Assembly (NCBI RefSeq): GCF_001953865.1
Contig: NZ_MQUQ01000020.1
Span: 62,001 to 126,000 of the forward strand
Source: Amycolatopsis coloradensis
Lineage (GTDB): Bacteria > Actinomycetota > Actinomycetes > Mycobacteriales > Pseudonocardiaceae
Length of the DNA: 64,000 nucleotides
Reading direction: 5' to 3'
The notes below the pieces were generated by a model, which searched no databases, had not been told where the DNA came from, and was given only the letters and a program-made list of their open reading frames with translations. Position numbers and translations under genes: made by a program. Shown one piece after another: positions 13,772 through 22,824 of the stretch (the stretch's first letter is position 1; every line of letters begins with the position of its first letter).

Positions 13772-13874
13772 GGCTGGGTTCTCCCCCGTGGATCGGCGGC
13801 TCGATCGCCGTCGGTGAATGTGTGATTCCACGATGACCCGCCGGGAAGGCTTTGTCAGCCCGTATTTCTACTGC

Positions 13875-13921
13875 TGTGGATAAGTAGTGGTGCGCCGCTC
13901 GATCGGGGTGAGTTGTCCACA
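13875..13921. promoter_or_regulatory. Two DnaA-box-like sites in opposite orientation
   Basis: TGTGGATAA (13875-13883, reverse of TTATCCACA) and TTGTCCACA (13913-13921) both match strict DnaA box consensus. They lie upstream of the I36 gene and downstream of the lacI-type gene, not beside dnaA or another replication gene. Confidence 0.5.
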
Positions 13922-13959
13922 GATCACCGGAACCGCATTGCGTCCGTCGAAATCGACTG

Positions 13960-15039
13960 CTAAGCGGGCGCGGTGGACTCGCGGACGACCAGTTCGGTGG
14001 GGATCTCGGTGGGCGCGGGCGTCTTTTCCCCGCGCAGCAGGGTCAGCGCCAGATCACCGGCCGTGCGCCCCTTGGCGGCGAGGTCCTGCCGGACCGTCGT
14101 CAGCGGTGGTTCGGACCACCGTGCGGGCGGGACGTCGTCGAAGCCCACGACGGAAAGATCGCCGGGAACGGACAGCCCGAGCTGTCTCGCCGCGGAGATC
14201 GCCGCCAGTGCCAGCAGATCCGACATGCACAACAACGCGGTCGGCCGCGGATGCCGGTCGAGCAGCCCGAAAGCGCTCGGGAGGGCACTGTCGACCGAGA
14301 GTCCGGACGCCTCCCAGATCGGCACGTCCGCCACCGGGACGCCCGCTTCGGCCAGCGTCTCCAGGTAGCCGGCCATGCGCTCGCGGTTGTCGTGGAACCG
14401 GCTGTTCCCGGCCTCCGCCGCGCTCAGTTCGCCGCCACGCGGCGCCGAGAGGCACTGCGCCGAGAAGATCCCGATCCGCCGGTGCCCGAGGTCGAGCAGA
14501 TGCCGGGCCGCCGCGGCCGCCCCCGCCCGGTCCGCCACCCCGACCCTGGCCGAACCGCGGACGTGCGGCTGATCGATCACCACCAGCGGCATCCCCCGAT
14601 CGCGGACCGCGTTCAGCGCCGGCGCGCCGTCGGCCAGCGAATACGCCACCGCGATGTCGGCTTGCGCGGTCAGGATCCGCTCCGCGCGCGGGCCGCCGCT
14701 CTCGCCGTCGCCGGGGAGGAGCAGGAGGGCGTGCCCCTCGGGGTCGACGACGGTCGAGAGCGCGTCGAGGGTGAGAGAGAGCGCGGGATCGGAGAAGGCC
14801 GTCGAGAGATTCGTGTCGAGCAGGACGGCGATCGCGCCGGTGCGGCTGGTGGCCAGGCTGCGCGCCGTCGGGTTCGGCCCGGTGTACCCGATCTTCTTGG
14901 CCGCGCGCAGCACCTCTTCGCGCAGCTGGGCGGACAGCTGATCGGGCCGGTTGTAGGCATTGGAGACGGTCGCCCGTGACACCCCGACGGCGTCGGCGAC
15001 ATCGTCCAACGTCGGCCTTCGCCGTCGGGTGCTGGTCAC
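13960..15039 (-). CDS. LacI-family transcriptional regulator
   Basis: 359 residues. N-terminal LacI HTH (T-L-D-D-V-A-D-A-V-G-V-S-R-A-T-V-S-N-A-Y, then hinge helix P-T-A-R-S-L-A) and a periplasmic-binding-like effector domain (type PBP1) to the C-terminus. Divergent from the MFS gene at 15131, with an AAGCGCTT palindrome between them, so it probably represses that exporter and itself. The effector is not predictable; in close relatives it is usually a sugar, but here the partner is not a sugar permease of known type. Confidence 0.88.
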   Translation of the reverse strand: MTSTRRRRPTLDDVADAVGVSRATVSNAYNRPDQLSAQLREEVLRAAKKIGYTGPNPTARSLATSRTGAIAVLLDTNLSTAFSDPALSLTLDALSTVVDPEGHALLLLPGDGESGGPRAERILTAQADIAVAYSLADGAPALNAVRDRGMPLVVIDQPHVRGSARVGVADRAGAAAAARHLLDLGHRRIGIFSAQCLSAPRGGELSAAEAGNSRFHDNRERMAGYLETLAEAGVPVADVPIWEASGLSVDSALPSAFGLLDRHPRPTALLCMSDLLALAAISAARQLGLSVPGDLSVVGFDDVPPARWSEPPLTTVRQDLAAKGRTAGDLALTLLRGEKTPAPTEIPTELVVRESTAPA

Positions 15040-15076
15040 GGCGGCAGTCTAGCCCTGACCTCGGCAGGTGGACTTT

Positions 15077-15090
15077 CTGAAGCGCTTAAG
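15077..15090. promoter_or_regulatory. LacI-type operator
   Basis: The palindrome AAGCGCTT (15080-15087) with the typical central CG lies 40 bp from the regulator start and 43 bp before the MFS ATG. LacI-family proteins bind such sites with a hinge helix at the central CG. Confidence 0.6.
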
Positions 15091-15130
15091 TCATTCTGAA
15101 GGAACAGGAATCGGAAGGGGACTGGGGTTT

Positions 15131-16309
15131 ATGCGTGACCGTACGGCCGTTTTCGTCGTGTTCGCGCTCAACGGGGCCGCGCTCGGCTCCTGGGCGCCGC
15201 GGACTCCGGCGTTGTCGGAAAGGGTGAACGCCTCACCGGGTGTTTTCGGGCTGGCCCTGCTGGGTGCCAGCGTCGGCATGCTGATCGCGGCCTCGGTTTC
15301 GGGGCGGCTGATCGAGCGGCACGGTGCCCGCGCGGTGGTCGCGGGCAGCACGGTCATCGCTTGCGCGGCGCTGCCGATGATCGGCTTCTCGACGTCGGTC
15401 GTCCTGCTCGCCGGGGCCTTGTTCGTCCTCGGTGCGAGCGTCGGCGCGCTGGACGTCGCCATGAATGTCGCGGGCGTCGAGGTGGAGCGCAGTTCCGGAC
15501 GAGCGATCATGCCGATCCTGCACGCCGGGTTCAGCTTCGGCGCATTGGTCGGCTCCGTCGCCGCCGGTTTCGCGGCTTCGCATCAGTGGTCGCCGGGCCG
15601 CCATCTCACCGTCGCCGCGTTGGCAGCGCTGGTCGTGCTCGCCTTCGTCGTCGTGGCCGTGCCCGGCGCACGGCCCGCGCACACCGGACCCGTCGAGAAG
15701 CCACGGGTGCCGCCGATCAAACGTCCCGTCCTCTGGTTGCTCGCCGCCATCGCGCTGTTCTCGGCGATCGCGGAAGGCGCGAGTTCGGACTGGTCCGCTC
15801 TGCTGATGACGTCCGTGCACGGGGTTGGCGACGGCGCCGCCGCCTTCGCCTACTCCGGGTTCGCCCTGGCCATGGCGCTCGCCAGGCTCGCGGGCGCCTG
15901 GCTTCAGAACCGCTTCGGCGCGACCCGCGCGCTGGCGGTGGGCGCCGGTGTCGCCGCGGCCGGACTCGTGCTCGCCGCGCTGGCCCGTCTGCCTGTGTTC
16001 GGCTTCGTCGGTTTCGCGCTGGCGGGTGCCGGACTGGCCGCGGCCTTCCCGATCGCGCTGAGCCTCGCGGGGGCGTCCGGCAAACGCGCCGACGGCACCG
16101 GAGGCGAGCGGGAACTGGCCTTCGTCACCGCGATCGCCTACACCGGCTTCCTCGCCGGGCCGCCGCTGATCGGCGGAATCGCGCAGGTGACGTCGCTTTC
16201 GGTGTCGTTCCTGTTCGTCGGCTTGACCGCCGCGCTGATCGTGCCGTCCGCGCTGGCCGCGGCGCGGGCGGCGAAACGGGAGGAGATGTCCGAACCCGTC
16301 GCCCGTTGA
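15131..16309 (+). CDS. MFS transporter (YbjJ-like)
   Basis: 392 residues from ATG 15131. Twelve hydrophobic segments in two halves; G-R-L-I-E-R-H-G-A-R after helix 2 is the MFS loop motif. N-terminus N-G-A-A-L-G-S-W-A-P-R-T-P-A-L resembles YbjJ-type proteins that begin with a substrate-pore W-x-x-R-x-P. An in-frame upstream start at 15068 would remove the operator spacing and lacks an RBS. Likely a small-molecule exporter under the divergent LacI regulator. Confidence 0.8.
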   Translation: MRDRTAVFVVFALNGAALGSWAPRTPALSERVNASPGVFGLALLGASVGMLIAASVSGRLIERHGARAVVAGSTVIACAALPMIGFSTSVVLLAGALFVLGASVGALDVAMNVAGVEVERSSGRAIMPILHAGFSFGALVGSVAAGFAASHQWSPGRHLTVAALAALVVLAFVVVAVPGARPAHTGPVEKPRVPPIKRPVLWLLAAIALFSAIAEGASSDWSALLMTSVHGVGDGAAAFAYSGFALAMALARLAGAWLQNRFGATRALAVGAGVAAAGLVLAALARLPVFGFVGFALAGAGLAAAFPIALSLAGASGKRADGTGGERELAFVTAIAYTGFLAGPPLIGGIAQVTSLSVSFLFVGLTAALIVPSALAAARAAKREEMSEPVAR

Positions 16310-16405
16310 CATCCTCGCCGCGACCCGGGCAAGCTGATTGCTCGTAAACTGAAATGAATGCGAGTCGTTCGCTGTTTCAGGGTGGCTGATCCGGGGAGGA
16401 GCGGC

Positions 16406-17611
16406 GTGAGGGTGCTGATGCTCGGTGGCGGCGTAGGGATCCCGGCGCGGCTGGTGCAGACCACGTTGCCCCGGCTCGTGCTGGTCCCGGTGGTGTTCCG
16501 GCTGGTGATGCTGGCGCAGGCGCTGTGGGTGGCCGGCTCCGGCGGTTCGGCGGCGCTGTGGACGTTCGCGGTGCTGTACCTGGTGCCGAACGTCGCCGAA
16601 GCCGCCTGGATCTTCCGCTGGTCCGCTCGTGACCCCGCCGGCGCGCGGCTGGTGCCGGTGGCCGACGCCGGGGCCGCCGTGCTCCTGACCTCGGGCGCCG
16701 CGCTGATCACACAGGACATCGCGATCAAGTCGATCACCTGGACCCATCTGATGGGCACGGTGATGATCTGGACCCTGCTGCGCGGCGCGCTGGCGGGGTC
16801 GCTGGTCATCGGCGGCGGGGTGGTGCTGCACGCCGTGCTGGACCCGGCCTCCTCGCTCGCCCTCTTCCTCACTCTCGCGACCGCGCTGGTGGCGTCCCTC
16901 GCGGTCGTCGGCCTGGTCGGCGCGTCGATGCGGTTCGCGCTCGGATTCGGGGAGCAGCAGGGCAGGGCGGCGGAACGCGAACGGCACCGCCGCGACGTCC
17001 ACGACACCGTCCTCCAGGTGATGGAGTCGTTCGCGCTTCCCGCGCCCGCCGACGAACTCGACCCGGCGGCCAGCCTCGACCGGGTCCGCCGCACCGCCCG
17101 CGCCCAGGCGATGCGCCTCCGGATCAGCATCGAGCACGAACCGGCGGAACCGGTCGGATTGCACCAGCGGCTACGGCTGCTCGCCGCCGAAATGGCCGTC
17201 GAGGGCCTGCGGGCCGAGGTCGTCATCCAGGACGACTGTGGTCCGGATCTCGCGGAGGAATCCGCCATGGCACTGCACGACGCGGCGAGGGAGGCCTTGC
17301 GCAACACGCTGAAGCACTCCGGGACCAGACGGGCCGTCGTCAGCGTCGAGGGGATCGGCGGCGGGGTTTCCCTGACGGTGCGCGATCACGGCGCCGGTTT
17401 CGACGTCGGCGATCGGCGCCGCGGGTTCGGCCTGGAGAATTCGATCATCGCGCGGATGGCGGAAATTGGCGGTTTCGCGCGGATCGAGTCCAGCCCCGGA
17501 CTGGGGACGAGGGTGGTGCTCTTAGCTCCTCCATCCATGCCCCCGCCGCCACCCTCAAAGGGGGCGCTGCGCGCCGCTGCTCCGTCAGTCCTGCGTGTCC
17601 CCGTCGGGTGA
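16406..17611 (+). CDS. Orphan sensor histidine kinase (HisKA_3 / NarL-type)
   Basis: 401 residues from a GTG at 16406 with GGGAGGAG upstream. About five to six membrane helices (to about 185), then H-R-R-D-V-H-D-T-V-L-Q-V-M-E (phospho-His of HisKA_3), an N-box (E-A-L-R-N-T-L-K-H) and G-box (D-H-G-A-G-F-D, R-G-F-G-L-E-N-S). No response regulator is adjacent, so the partner is elsewhere. The last about 30 residues (P-P-P-P-P-S-K-G-A-L) are unusual and overlap by 27 bp the convergent phosphatase gene, so the natural stop may have drifted. Confidence 0.82.
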   Translation: MRVLMLGGGVGIPARLVQTTLPRLVLVPVVFRLVMLAQALWVAGSGGSAALWTFAVLYLVPNVAEAAWIFRWSARDPAGARLVPVADAGAAVLLTSGAALITQDIAIKSITWTHLMGTVMIWTLLRGALAGSLVIGGGVVLHAVLDPASSLALFLTLATALVASLAVVGLVGASMRFALGFGEQQGRAAERERHRRDVHDTVLQVMESFALPAPADELDPAASLDRVRRTARAQAMRLRISIEHEPAEPVGLHQRLRLLAAEMAVEGLRAEVVIQDDCGPDLAEESAMALHDAAREALRNTLKHSGTRRAVVSVEGIGGGVSLTVRDHGAGFDVGDRRRGFGLENSIIARMAEIGGFARIESSPGLGTRVVLLAPPSMPPPPPSKGALRAAAPSVLRVPVG

Positions 17612-18223
17612 GTCCCGCCATTGGCGGAACGGACGGTCCAGCGTCCACTCGTCGTTCTTGCGCTCGGCGACACGGTATTCGCAGGTCGACGGGTTGGACA
17701 GGGACTCGAACAGCTCGATGCTCCAGCCGAAGAGACGGCGGCACAGCAACCGGATCGTCAGGCCGTGCGAGACGACCAGCACGGTCTTGGGGTGATCTTC
17801 GCCGCAGGCCGCCAGTTCGCTGAGGAAGGCCGCGACCCGGTCGTCCACGTCCGCGCCGGACTCGCCGAACGGGAGCCGGTAGAAGAAGTGCCCGAACTCG
17901 TGACGGCGTTGCTTCTGGACCTCCTGCTCCAGCGGGTCCTGGAGGTTGCCCCAGTCCTGTTCCCGCAGCCTCGGCTCCGGCACGATCCGCTCGCATACTT
18001 CGCGGATGTCCAGTAACCGCAACGTTTCCCGCGTCCGCAGATACGGGCTGACGTAGACCGCCGGCCGTTCGCCGTCGAGGAGTTCCCTGAGTTCCGGGCC
18101 CACCTGCCGGGCCTGCTCGCGGCCGGCCTCGGTCAGCGGGAGGGAATGGTCGGGAATCCGCGTATAAGCGAGTTCGTCGACGTTGCCGAGCGACTCGGCG
18201 TGCCTCAGCAGGATGATCCGCAC
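17585..18223 (-). CDS. Histidine phosphatase superfamily protein (phosphoglycerate-mutase-like)
   Basis: 212 residues. L-L-R-H-A-E-S at the N-terminus gives the phospho-accepting His8, R-T-R-E-T supplies the phosphate-binding Arg, and V-V-S-H-G-L-T carries the second catalytic His. Insert region L-Q-D-P-L-E-Q-E-V-Q-K-Q-R-R-H-E-F-G is found in fungal/actinobacterial branch-1 members. Substrate unknown. Divergent from the CopD/CtaG gene by 42 bp. Confidence 0.85.
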   Translation of the reverse strand: MRIILLRHAESLGNVDELAYTRIPDHSLPLTEAGREQARQVGPELRELLDGERPAVYVSPYLRTRETLRLLDIREVCERIVPEPRLREQDWGNLQDPLEQEVQKQRRHEFGHFFYRLPFGESGADVDDRVAAFLSELAACGEDHPKTVLVVSHGLTIRLLCRRLFGWSIELFESLSNPSTCEYRVAERKNDEWTLDRPFRQWRDSPDGDTQD

Positions 18224-18265
18224 GCCGCCATCTTGCCCCTTTCGCGTCCGGCTTACCCTCGTGAC

Positions 18266-20293
18266 GTGCCTTCAGACCCCGAGACGAAACCGGCCCCACC
18301 CGCGCGGAAGGCCGGTGTCCTGCCGCTGGTGTCGATCGGGGCGCTCCTGGCCGCGGTGGTGGCCGTCGGGCTGGTCGCGTTGACCGGTGGCGCCGGTTAC
18401 GTCATCGCGGGCCTGCCGGATCCGGGGCTGGTGACGCGTTACGGCATCACCGTCGTCCGGGTGGTGGCCGAGGCGGCTTCGGTGCTGTGCGTGGGTTCGC
18501 TGCTGCTCGCCGCGTTCCTCGTCCCGCCGCAGAAGTCCGGCACGCTCGCGGCGGACGGCTACTCGGCCATCCGCGTCGCGGGCGTCGCCGCCTGGGTCTG
18601 GTTCTCCGCCGCCGCCGCGTCGGTCTTCTTCTCCGCGGCCGACGGCGCGGGGCGCCCGTTCACCGAGGTGCTCTCGCCGCAGGTGCTGGTCGACCTCGTG
18701 GACGCCATCGAGCAGCCCAAAGCCTGGCTGTTCACCGCGTTGATCGCGCTGCTGGTGGCGCTCGGCTGCCGTCTCGCGCTGACCTGGGGCTGGACGACGG
18801 TGGTGTTCTTCCTGTCCGTCGGCGGCCTGGTCCCGGTCGCGGTCACCGGGCATTCCGCGAGCGGCGGCTCGCACGACCTGGCGACCAACAGCCTGCTGTA
18901 CCACCTGGTCGCCGCCGCGTTGTGGGTCGGCGGCCTGGTGGCGCTGCTCGCGCTCGGCTGGCGCCGCGGCGAGAACCTCAAGCTCGCCGCGACCCGGTTC
19001 TCCAAGCTGGCGCTGGTCTGCTGGATCGTGATGGCCGTCTCCGGCCTCGTCAACGCGCTGGTGCGGATCAGGATCGACGACCTGTTCACCACCGACTACG
19101 GCCTCCTCGTGATCGCGAAGATCGTGGCGTTGCTGCTGCTCGGCGTCTTCGGGCATCAGCAACGGCAGAAGGGCGTCGCCAGGCTGGTGAACGGCGCGGG
19201 CGGCGGGCAACTGCTGCGGCTCGCCGCGGTCGAGGTGCTGATCATGTTCATCACGATCGGCATCGCCACCGGGCTCGCGAAAACCCCGCCGCCGCAGGAA
19301 TCGTTCACCCAGCCGTCGACGACGGAACTGTTGATCGGCTACGACCTCTCCGGCCCGCCGACCGTCTTCAGGCTGCTCACGGACTGGCGGTTCGACCTCG
19401 TCTACGGCACCCTCGCGATCGTTCTCGCCGGGCTGTACCTCGCCGGCGTCCGGCGGCTGCGGAGCCGCGGCGACACTTGGGCCACCGGCCGGACCGTCTC
19501 GTGGCTCGCGGGCTGTTTCGTGCTGCTGATCGCGACGTCGTCCGGCATCGGGCGATACGCGCCCGCGATGTTCAGCGTGCACATGGGCAACCACATGCTG
19601 CTGTCCATGGTGGCGCCGGTGCTGTTCGTGCTCGGCGGACCGGTGACGCTCGCGCTGCGCGCACTGCCCGCGGCGGGCAAGGACGCCCCGCCCGGACCGC
19701 GTGAATGGCTGCTCGCCTTCGTGCACTCGCCGCTTTCGCGGTTCTTGACGCATCCGATCGTCGCGCTGCTGCTGTTCGTCGGTTCCTTCTACGGCCTGTA
19801 CTTCTCGGGCCTGTTCGACTCCGCGCTGAACTACCACTGGGCGCATCTCGCGATGAACGCGCATTTCCTGCTCGCCGGATACGTCTTCTACTGGCCGCTG
19901 ATCGGGGTCGATCCCGCGCCGCGACGGCTCCCGCCGCTGGGACGGCTGGGGATGATGTTCGCCGCCATGCCGTTCCACGCGTTCTTCGGGATCACGCTGA
20001 TGAGCATGCAGACCGTGCTCGGCCAGGACTTCTACCGGTCGCTGAAGCTGCCGTGGGTCACCGATCTGCTGACCGACCAGCGACTCGGGGGCGGGATCGC
20101 GTGGGCGTCCGGTGAGCTGCCGGTCCTACTGGTGCTCGTCGCGCTGCTGGTGCAGTGGGCACGTCAGGACGAGCGGGAGGCCCGGCGCCGGGATCGCCGC
20201 GAGGACGCCTCGGGCGACGCGGATCTGAACGCCTACAACGCGATGCTGAAGAACCTCGCTGATCAGGGTCAGGGGCGGGACGGCACCCCGTGA
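18266..20293 (+). CDS. CopD-like copper protein fused to CtaG-type cytochrome oxidase assembly factor
   Basis: 675 residues from a GTG at 18266 (V-P-S-D-P-E-T-K). Part one (about 25-330): helices of the CopD family. Part two (about 370-640): caa3_CtaG with M-F-S-V-H-M-G-N-H-M-L-L-S-M-V-A-P, H-W-A-H-L-A-M-N-A-H-F and G-I-T-L-M-S-M-Q, the Met/His clusters proposed to carry copper. This fusion is common in Actinobacteria and is linked to copper delivery to cytochrome c oxidase or copper uptake. Terminator follows at 20298. Confidence 0.88.
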   Translation: MPSDPETKPAPPARKAGVLPLVSIGALLAAVVAVGLVALTGGAGYVIAGLPDPGLVTRYGITVVRVVAEAASVLCVGSLLLAAFLVPPQKSGTLAADGYSAIRVAGVAAWVWFSAAAASVFFSAADGAGRPFTEVLSPQVLVDLVDAIEQPKAWLFTALIALLVALGCRLALTWGWTTVVFFLSVGGLVPVAVTGHSASGGSHDLATNSLLYHLVAAALWVGGLVALLALGWRRGENLKLAATRFSKLALVCWIVMAVSGLVNALVRIRIDDLFTTDYGLLVIAKIVALLLLGVFGHQQRQKGVARLVNGAGGGQLLRLAAVEVLIMFITIGIATGLAKTPPPQESFTQPSTTELLIGYDLSGPPTVFRLLTDWRFDLVYGTLAIVLAGLYLAGVRRLRSRGDTWATGRTVSWLAGCFVLLIATSSGIGRYAPAMFSVHMGNHMLLSMVAPVLFVLGGPVTLALRALPAAGKDAPPGPREWLLAFVHSPLSRFLTHPIVALLLFVGSFYGLYFSGLFDSALNYHWAHLAMNAHFLLAGYVFYWPLIGVDPAPRRLPPLGRLGMMFAAMPFHAFFGITLMSMQTVLGQDFYRSLKLPWVTDLLTDQRLGGGIAWASGELPVLLVLVALLVQWARQDEREARRRDRREDASGDADLNAYNAMLKNLADQGQGRDGTP

Positions 20294-20297
20294 GACC

Positions 20298-20328
20298 GGC
20301 TGCCCCCAATGCGGCATTGGGGGCAGCC
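20298..20328 (+). terminator. 15-bp stem terminator
   Basis: 20298-20312 is exactly complementary to 20314-20328 with only one base between, so the true loop opens a few pairs. It directly follows the CopD/CtaG stop. Confidence 0.85.
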
Positions 20329-20459
20329 ACCGTGAGCCGCGCCCCCGACCGTCGGCCGAGCGCCAGCAGCCCGCAGTACAGGAAGGGGCCTTCATGTACT
20401 GCAGGCGCGACTGGTCCCAATACCACCGGTTCCCGCTCGCTCCCCGGCTTTCACCCGAG

Positions 20460-20498
20460 TTGTCCACAGGAAGCCCACATAGCCCGGAGTTGTCCACA
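20460..20498 (+). promoter_or_regulatory. Two direct DnaA boxes upstream of ssb-like gene
   Basis: TTGTCCACA at 20460-20468 and 20490-20498, same strand, 30 bp apart (about three helix turns), both within a repeated GAGTTGTCCACAG. They lie about 80-120 bp before the single-strand-binding protein gene, where DnaA could control its expression. Confidence 0.6.
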
Positions 20499-20579
20499 GA
20501 TCCGGTTCTCGTCCCTTTTCGCCCCTTGATCCAGGGCAGTCTGTGAGCAAGGGAAACACCGAAGAGAAAGGCGAGTGTG

Positions 20580-21035
20580 ATGGCGATGGGCGAAACATGG
20601 GTGACCATGATCGGCAACCTGACCAGCGAACCGGTCCACCATCCGGAACGGATTCACGGGCACGACGTCGTGTCGTTCGGTCTGCGGAGTGTCGAACGAC
20701 GGTACGACAAGGAACGAGGGGAGTGGGGCGAGGGACGGCAGCTCGCGGTCAAGGTCACCTGCTGGCGGAAGCTCGCGATGGCGGCCTTTTCCTGCCTGAG
20801 CAAAGGCGATCCGGTGATCGTGGCCGGGAGGCTGCGCGGTGCCGAGACCGCGGAGGAGATCCCGGCACCTCTCGGTCTACCTGAGCTTGAGGCCTTCTCC
20901 ATCGGCCCCAACCTGGCGCGCTGCTCGGCCGAGATCCGGCGGATCGGGCGTGACCGGCCAAGGGCGATCCCGCTACCGCCGCCGCCCGCCGGGAATCCCA
21001 TGGTCACCGCACTGGAGGAGGCGCCCGTGGCCTGA
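20580..21035 (+). CDS. ssb: Single-stranded DNA-binding protein (second, SsbB-like)
   Basis: 151 residues. SSB fold: E-T-W-V-T-M-I-G-N-L-T-S-E-P at the N-terminus, V-V-S-F-G-L-R-S, L-A-V-K-V-T-C-W-R-K-L-A, and G-D-P-V-I-V-A-G-R-L. The C-terminus lacks the acidic D-D-D-x-P-F tip needed for partner binding, as in paralogous actinomycete SsbB. GTG 20577 and ATG 20580 are adjacent; I take ATG. In M. tuberculosis the gene at this position is Rv2478c, next to ettA, as here. Upstream DnaA boxes suggest replication-coupled control. Confidence 0.85.
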   Translation: MAMGETWVTMIGNLTSEPVHHPERIHGHDVVSFGLRSVERRYDKERGEWGEGRQLAVKVTCWRKLAMAAFSCLSKGDPVIVAGRLRGAETAEEIPAPLGLPELEAFSIGPNLARCSAEIRRIGRDRPRAIPLPPPPAGNPMVTALEEAPVA

Positions 21036-21131
21036 GGATTCCGATGCTCCTCAGTGATATCAGGCTGACTGTCGGTAGTTCGATGGTGACCGCCGTCAAG
21101 GCCGCGATCGGCTCGCTCTACGATCGCTTGT

Positions 21132-22808
21132 ATGGCCGAGTTCATCTACACCATGAAGAAGGTGCGCAAGACCGTCGGGGACAAGGTCATCCTCGACGAC
21201 GTCAGCACCGCGTTCTACCCCGGCGCCAAGATCGGCGTGGTGGGGCCGAACGGCGCGGGTAAGTCCACCGTTCTGAAGATCATGGCGGGGATCGAGCAGG
21301 CCAGCAACGGCGAAGCCTTCCTCCAGCCTGGCGCCAGCGTCGGCATCCTCATGCAGGAGCCGGAGCTCAACGAGGAAAAGACCGTCCGCGAGAACGTCGA
21401 AGAGGGCCTTGGTGACATCAAGGTCAAGCTCAACCGCTTCAACGAGGTCGCCGAGCTGATGGCGACCGACTACAGCGACGAGCTGATGGAGGAGATGGGC
21501 AAGCTCCAGGAGGACCTCGACCACGCCGACGCGTGGGAGATCGACTCCGCGGTGGAGCAGGCGATGGACGCCCTGCGCTGCCCGCCGCCGGAAGAGCCGG
21601 TCACGCACCTCTCCGGTGGTGAGCGCCGCCGGGTCGCGCTGTGCAAGCTGCTCCTGTCCGCGCCCGACCTGCTGCTCCTCGACGAGCCCACCAACCATCT
21701 GGACGCCGAAAGCGTGCTGTGGCTGGAACAGTTCCTCGCGAACTACGCCGGCGCCGTCCTCGCCGTCACCCACGACCGGTACTTCCTGGACAACGTCGCC
21801 GAGTGGATCATGGAGCTCGACCGTGGCCGCGTCGTCGGCTACGAGGGCAACTACTCCACGTACCTGGAGAAGAAGCGCGAGCGCCTCGAGGTCCAGGGCA
21901 AGAAGGACGCCAAGCTCGCGAAGCGGCTGAAGTCCGAGCTCGAATGGGTCCGGTCCAACGCCAAGGCGCGTCAGACCAAGTCCCGGTCCCGGCTCGACCG
22001 CTACGAGGAGATGGCCGCGGAGGCGGACAAGCACCGCAAGCTCGACTTCGAAGAGATCCAGATCCCGCCGGGGCCCCGGCTGGGCAGCGTGGTCGTCGAG
22101 GTCGAGAAGCTGCGCAAGGGCTTCGACGACCGTGTGCTGATCGACGGACTGTCGTTCGACCTGCCGCGCAACGGCATCGTCGGCGTGATCGGGCCGAACG
22201 GCGTCGGCAAGACGACCCTGTTCAAGACGATCGTCGGGCTCGAAGAGCCGGACGGCGGCCAGGTCAAGATCGGCGAGACGGTCAAACTGTCCTATGTGGA
22301 CCAGAATCGTGGCGGGATCGACCCGAAGAAGACGGTATGGGAGGTGGTTTCGGACAAGCTGGACTACATCCACGTCGGGCAGACCGAAATGCCCTCGCGT
22401 GCCTACGTCAGCGCGTTCGGTTTCAAGGGACCGGACCAGCAGAAGCCGGCGGGCGTGCTCTCCGGTGGCGAGCGCAACCGGCTGAACCTGGCGCTGACCC
22501 TCAAACAGGGCGGGAACCTGATCCTGCTCGACGAGCCGACGAACGACCTGGACGTCGAGACCCTTGGCTCGCTGGAGAACGCCCTCGAGCAGTTCCCCGG
22601 CTGCGCCGTGGTGATCTCGCACGACCGGTGGTTCCTCGACCGGGTCGCGACGCACATCCTCGCCTGGGAAGGCACCGACGAGAACCCCTCGCAATGGTTC
22701 TGGTTCGAAGGTAACTTCGAGGGCTACGAGAAGAACAAGGTCGAGCGTCTCGGTGCCGAGGCGGCTCGTCCGCACCGCGTCACCCATCGCAAGCTGACCC
22801 GCGACTGA
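21132..22808 (+). CDS. ettA: Energy-dependent translational throttle protein EttA (ABC-F)
   Basis: 558 residues, two ABC domains: Walker A G-P-N-G-A-G-K-S-T, signature L-S-G-G-E-R-R-R, Walker B L-L-L-L-D-E-P-T-N-H-L; second set G-P-N-G-V-G-K-T-T, L-S-G-G-E-R-N-R, L-I-L-L-D-E-P-T-N-D-L. The charged linker (about 240-315) is the P-site tRNA interaction motif of ABC-F proteins. EttA binds the ribosomal E site and gates entry into elongation according to ATP/ADP. The length matches E. coli EttA (555). Confidence 0.95.
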   Translation: MAEFIYTMKKVRKTVGDKVILDDVSTAFYPGAKIGVVGPNGAGKSTVLKIMAGIEQASNGEAFLQPGASVGILMQEPELNEEKTVRENVEEGLGDIKVKLNRFNEVAELMATDYSDELMEEMGKLQEDLDHADAWEIDSAVEQAMDALRCPPPEEPVTHLSGGERRRVALCKLLLSAPDLLLLDEPTNHLDAESVLWLEQFLANYAGAVLAVTHDRYFLDNVAEWIMELDRGRVVGYEGNYSTYLEKKRERLEVQGKKDAKLAKRLKSELEWVRSNAKARQTKSRSRLDRYEEMAAEADKHRKLDFEEIQIPPGPRLGSVVVEVEKLRKGFDDRVLIDGLSFDLPRNGIVGVIGPNGVGKTTLFKTIVGLEEPDGGQVKIGETVKLSYVDQNRGGIDPKKTVWEVVSDKLDYIHVGQTEMPSRAYVSAFGFKGPDQQKPAGVLSGGERNRLNLALTLKQGGNLILLDEPTNDLDVETLGSLENALEQFPGCAVVISHDRWFLDRVATHILAWEGTDENPSQWFWFEGNFEGYEKNKVERLGAEAARPHRVTHRKLTRD

Positions 22809-22824
22809 GGGCCGGGGGTTCCCC

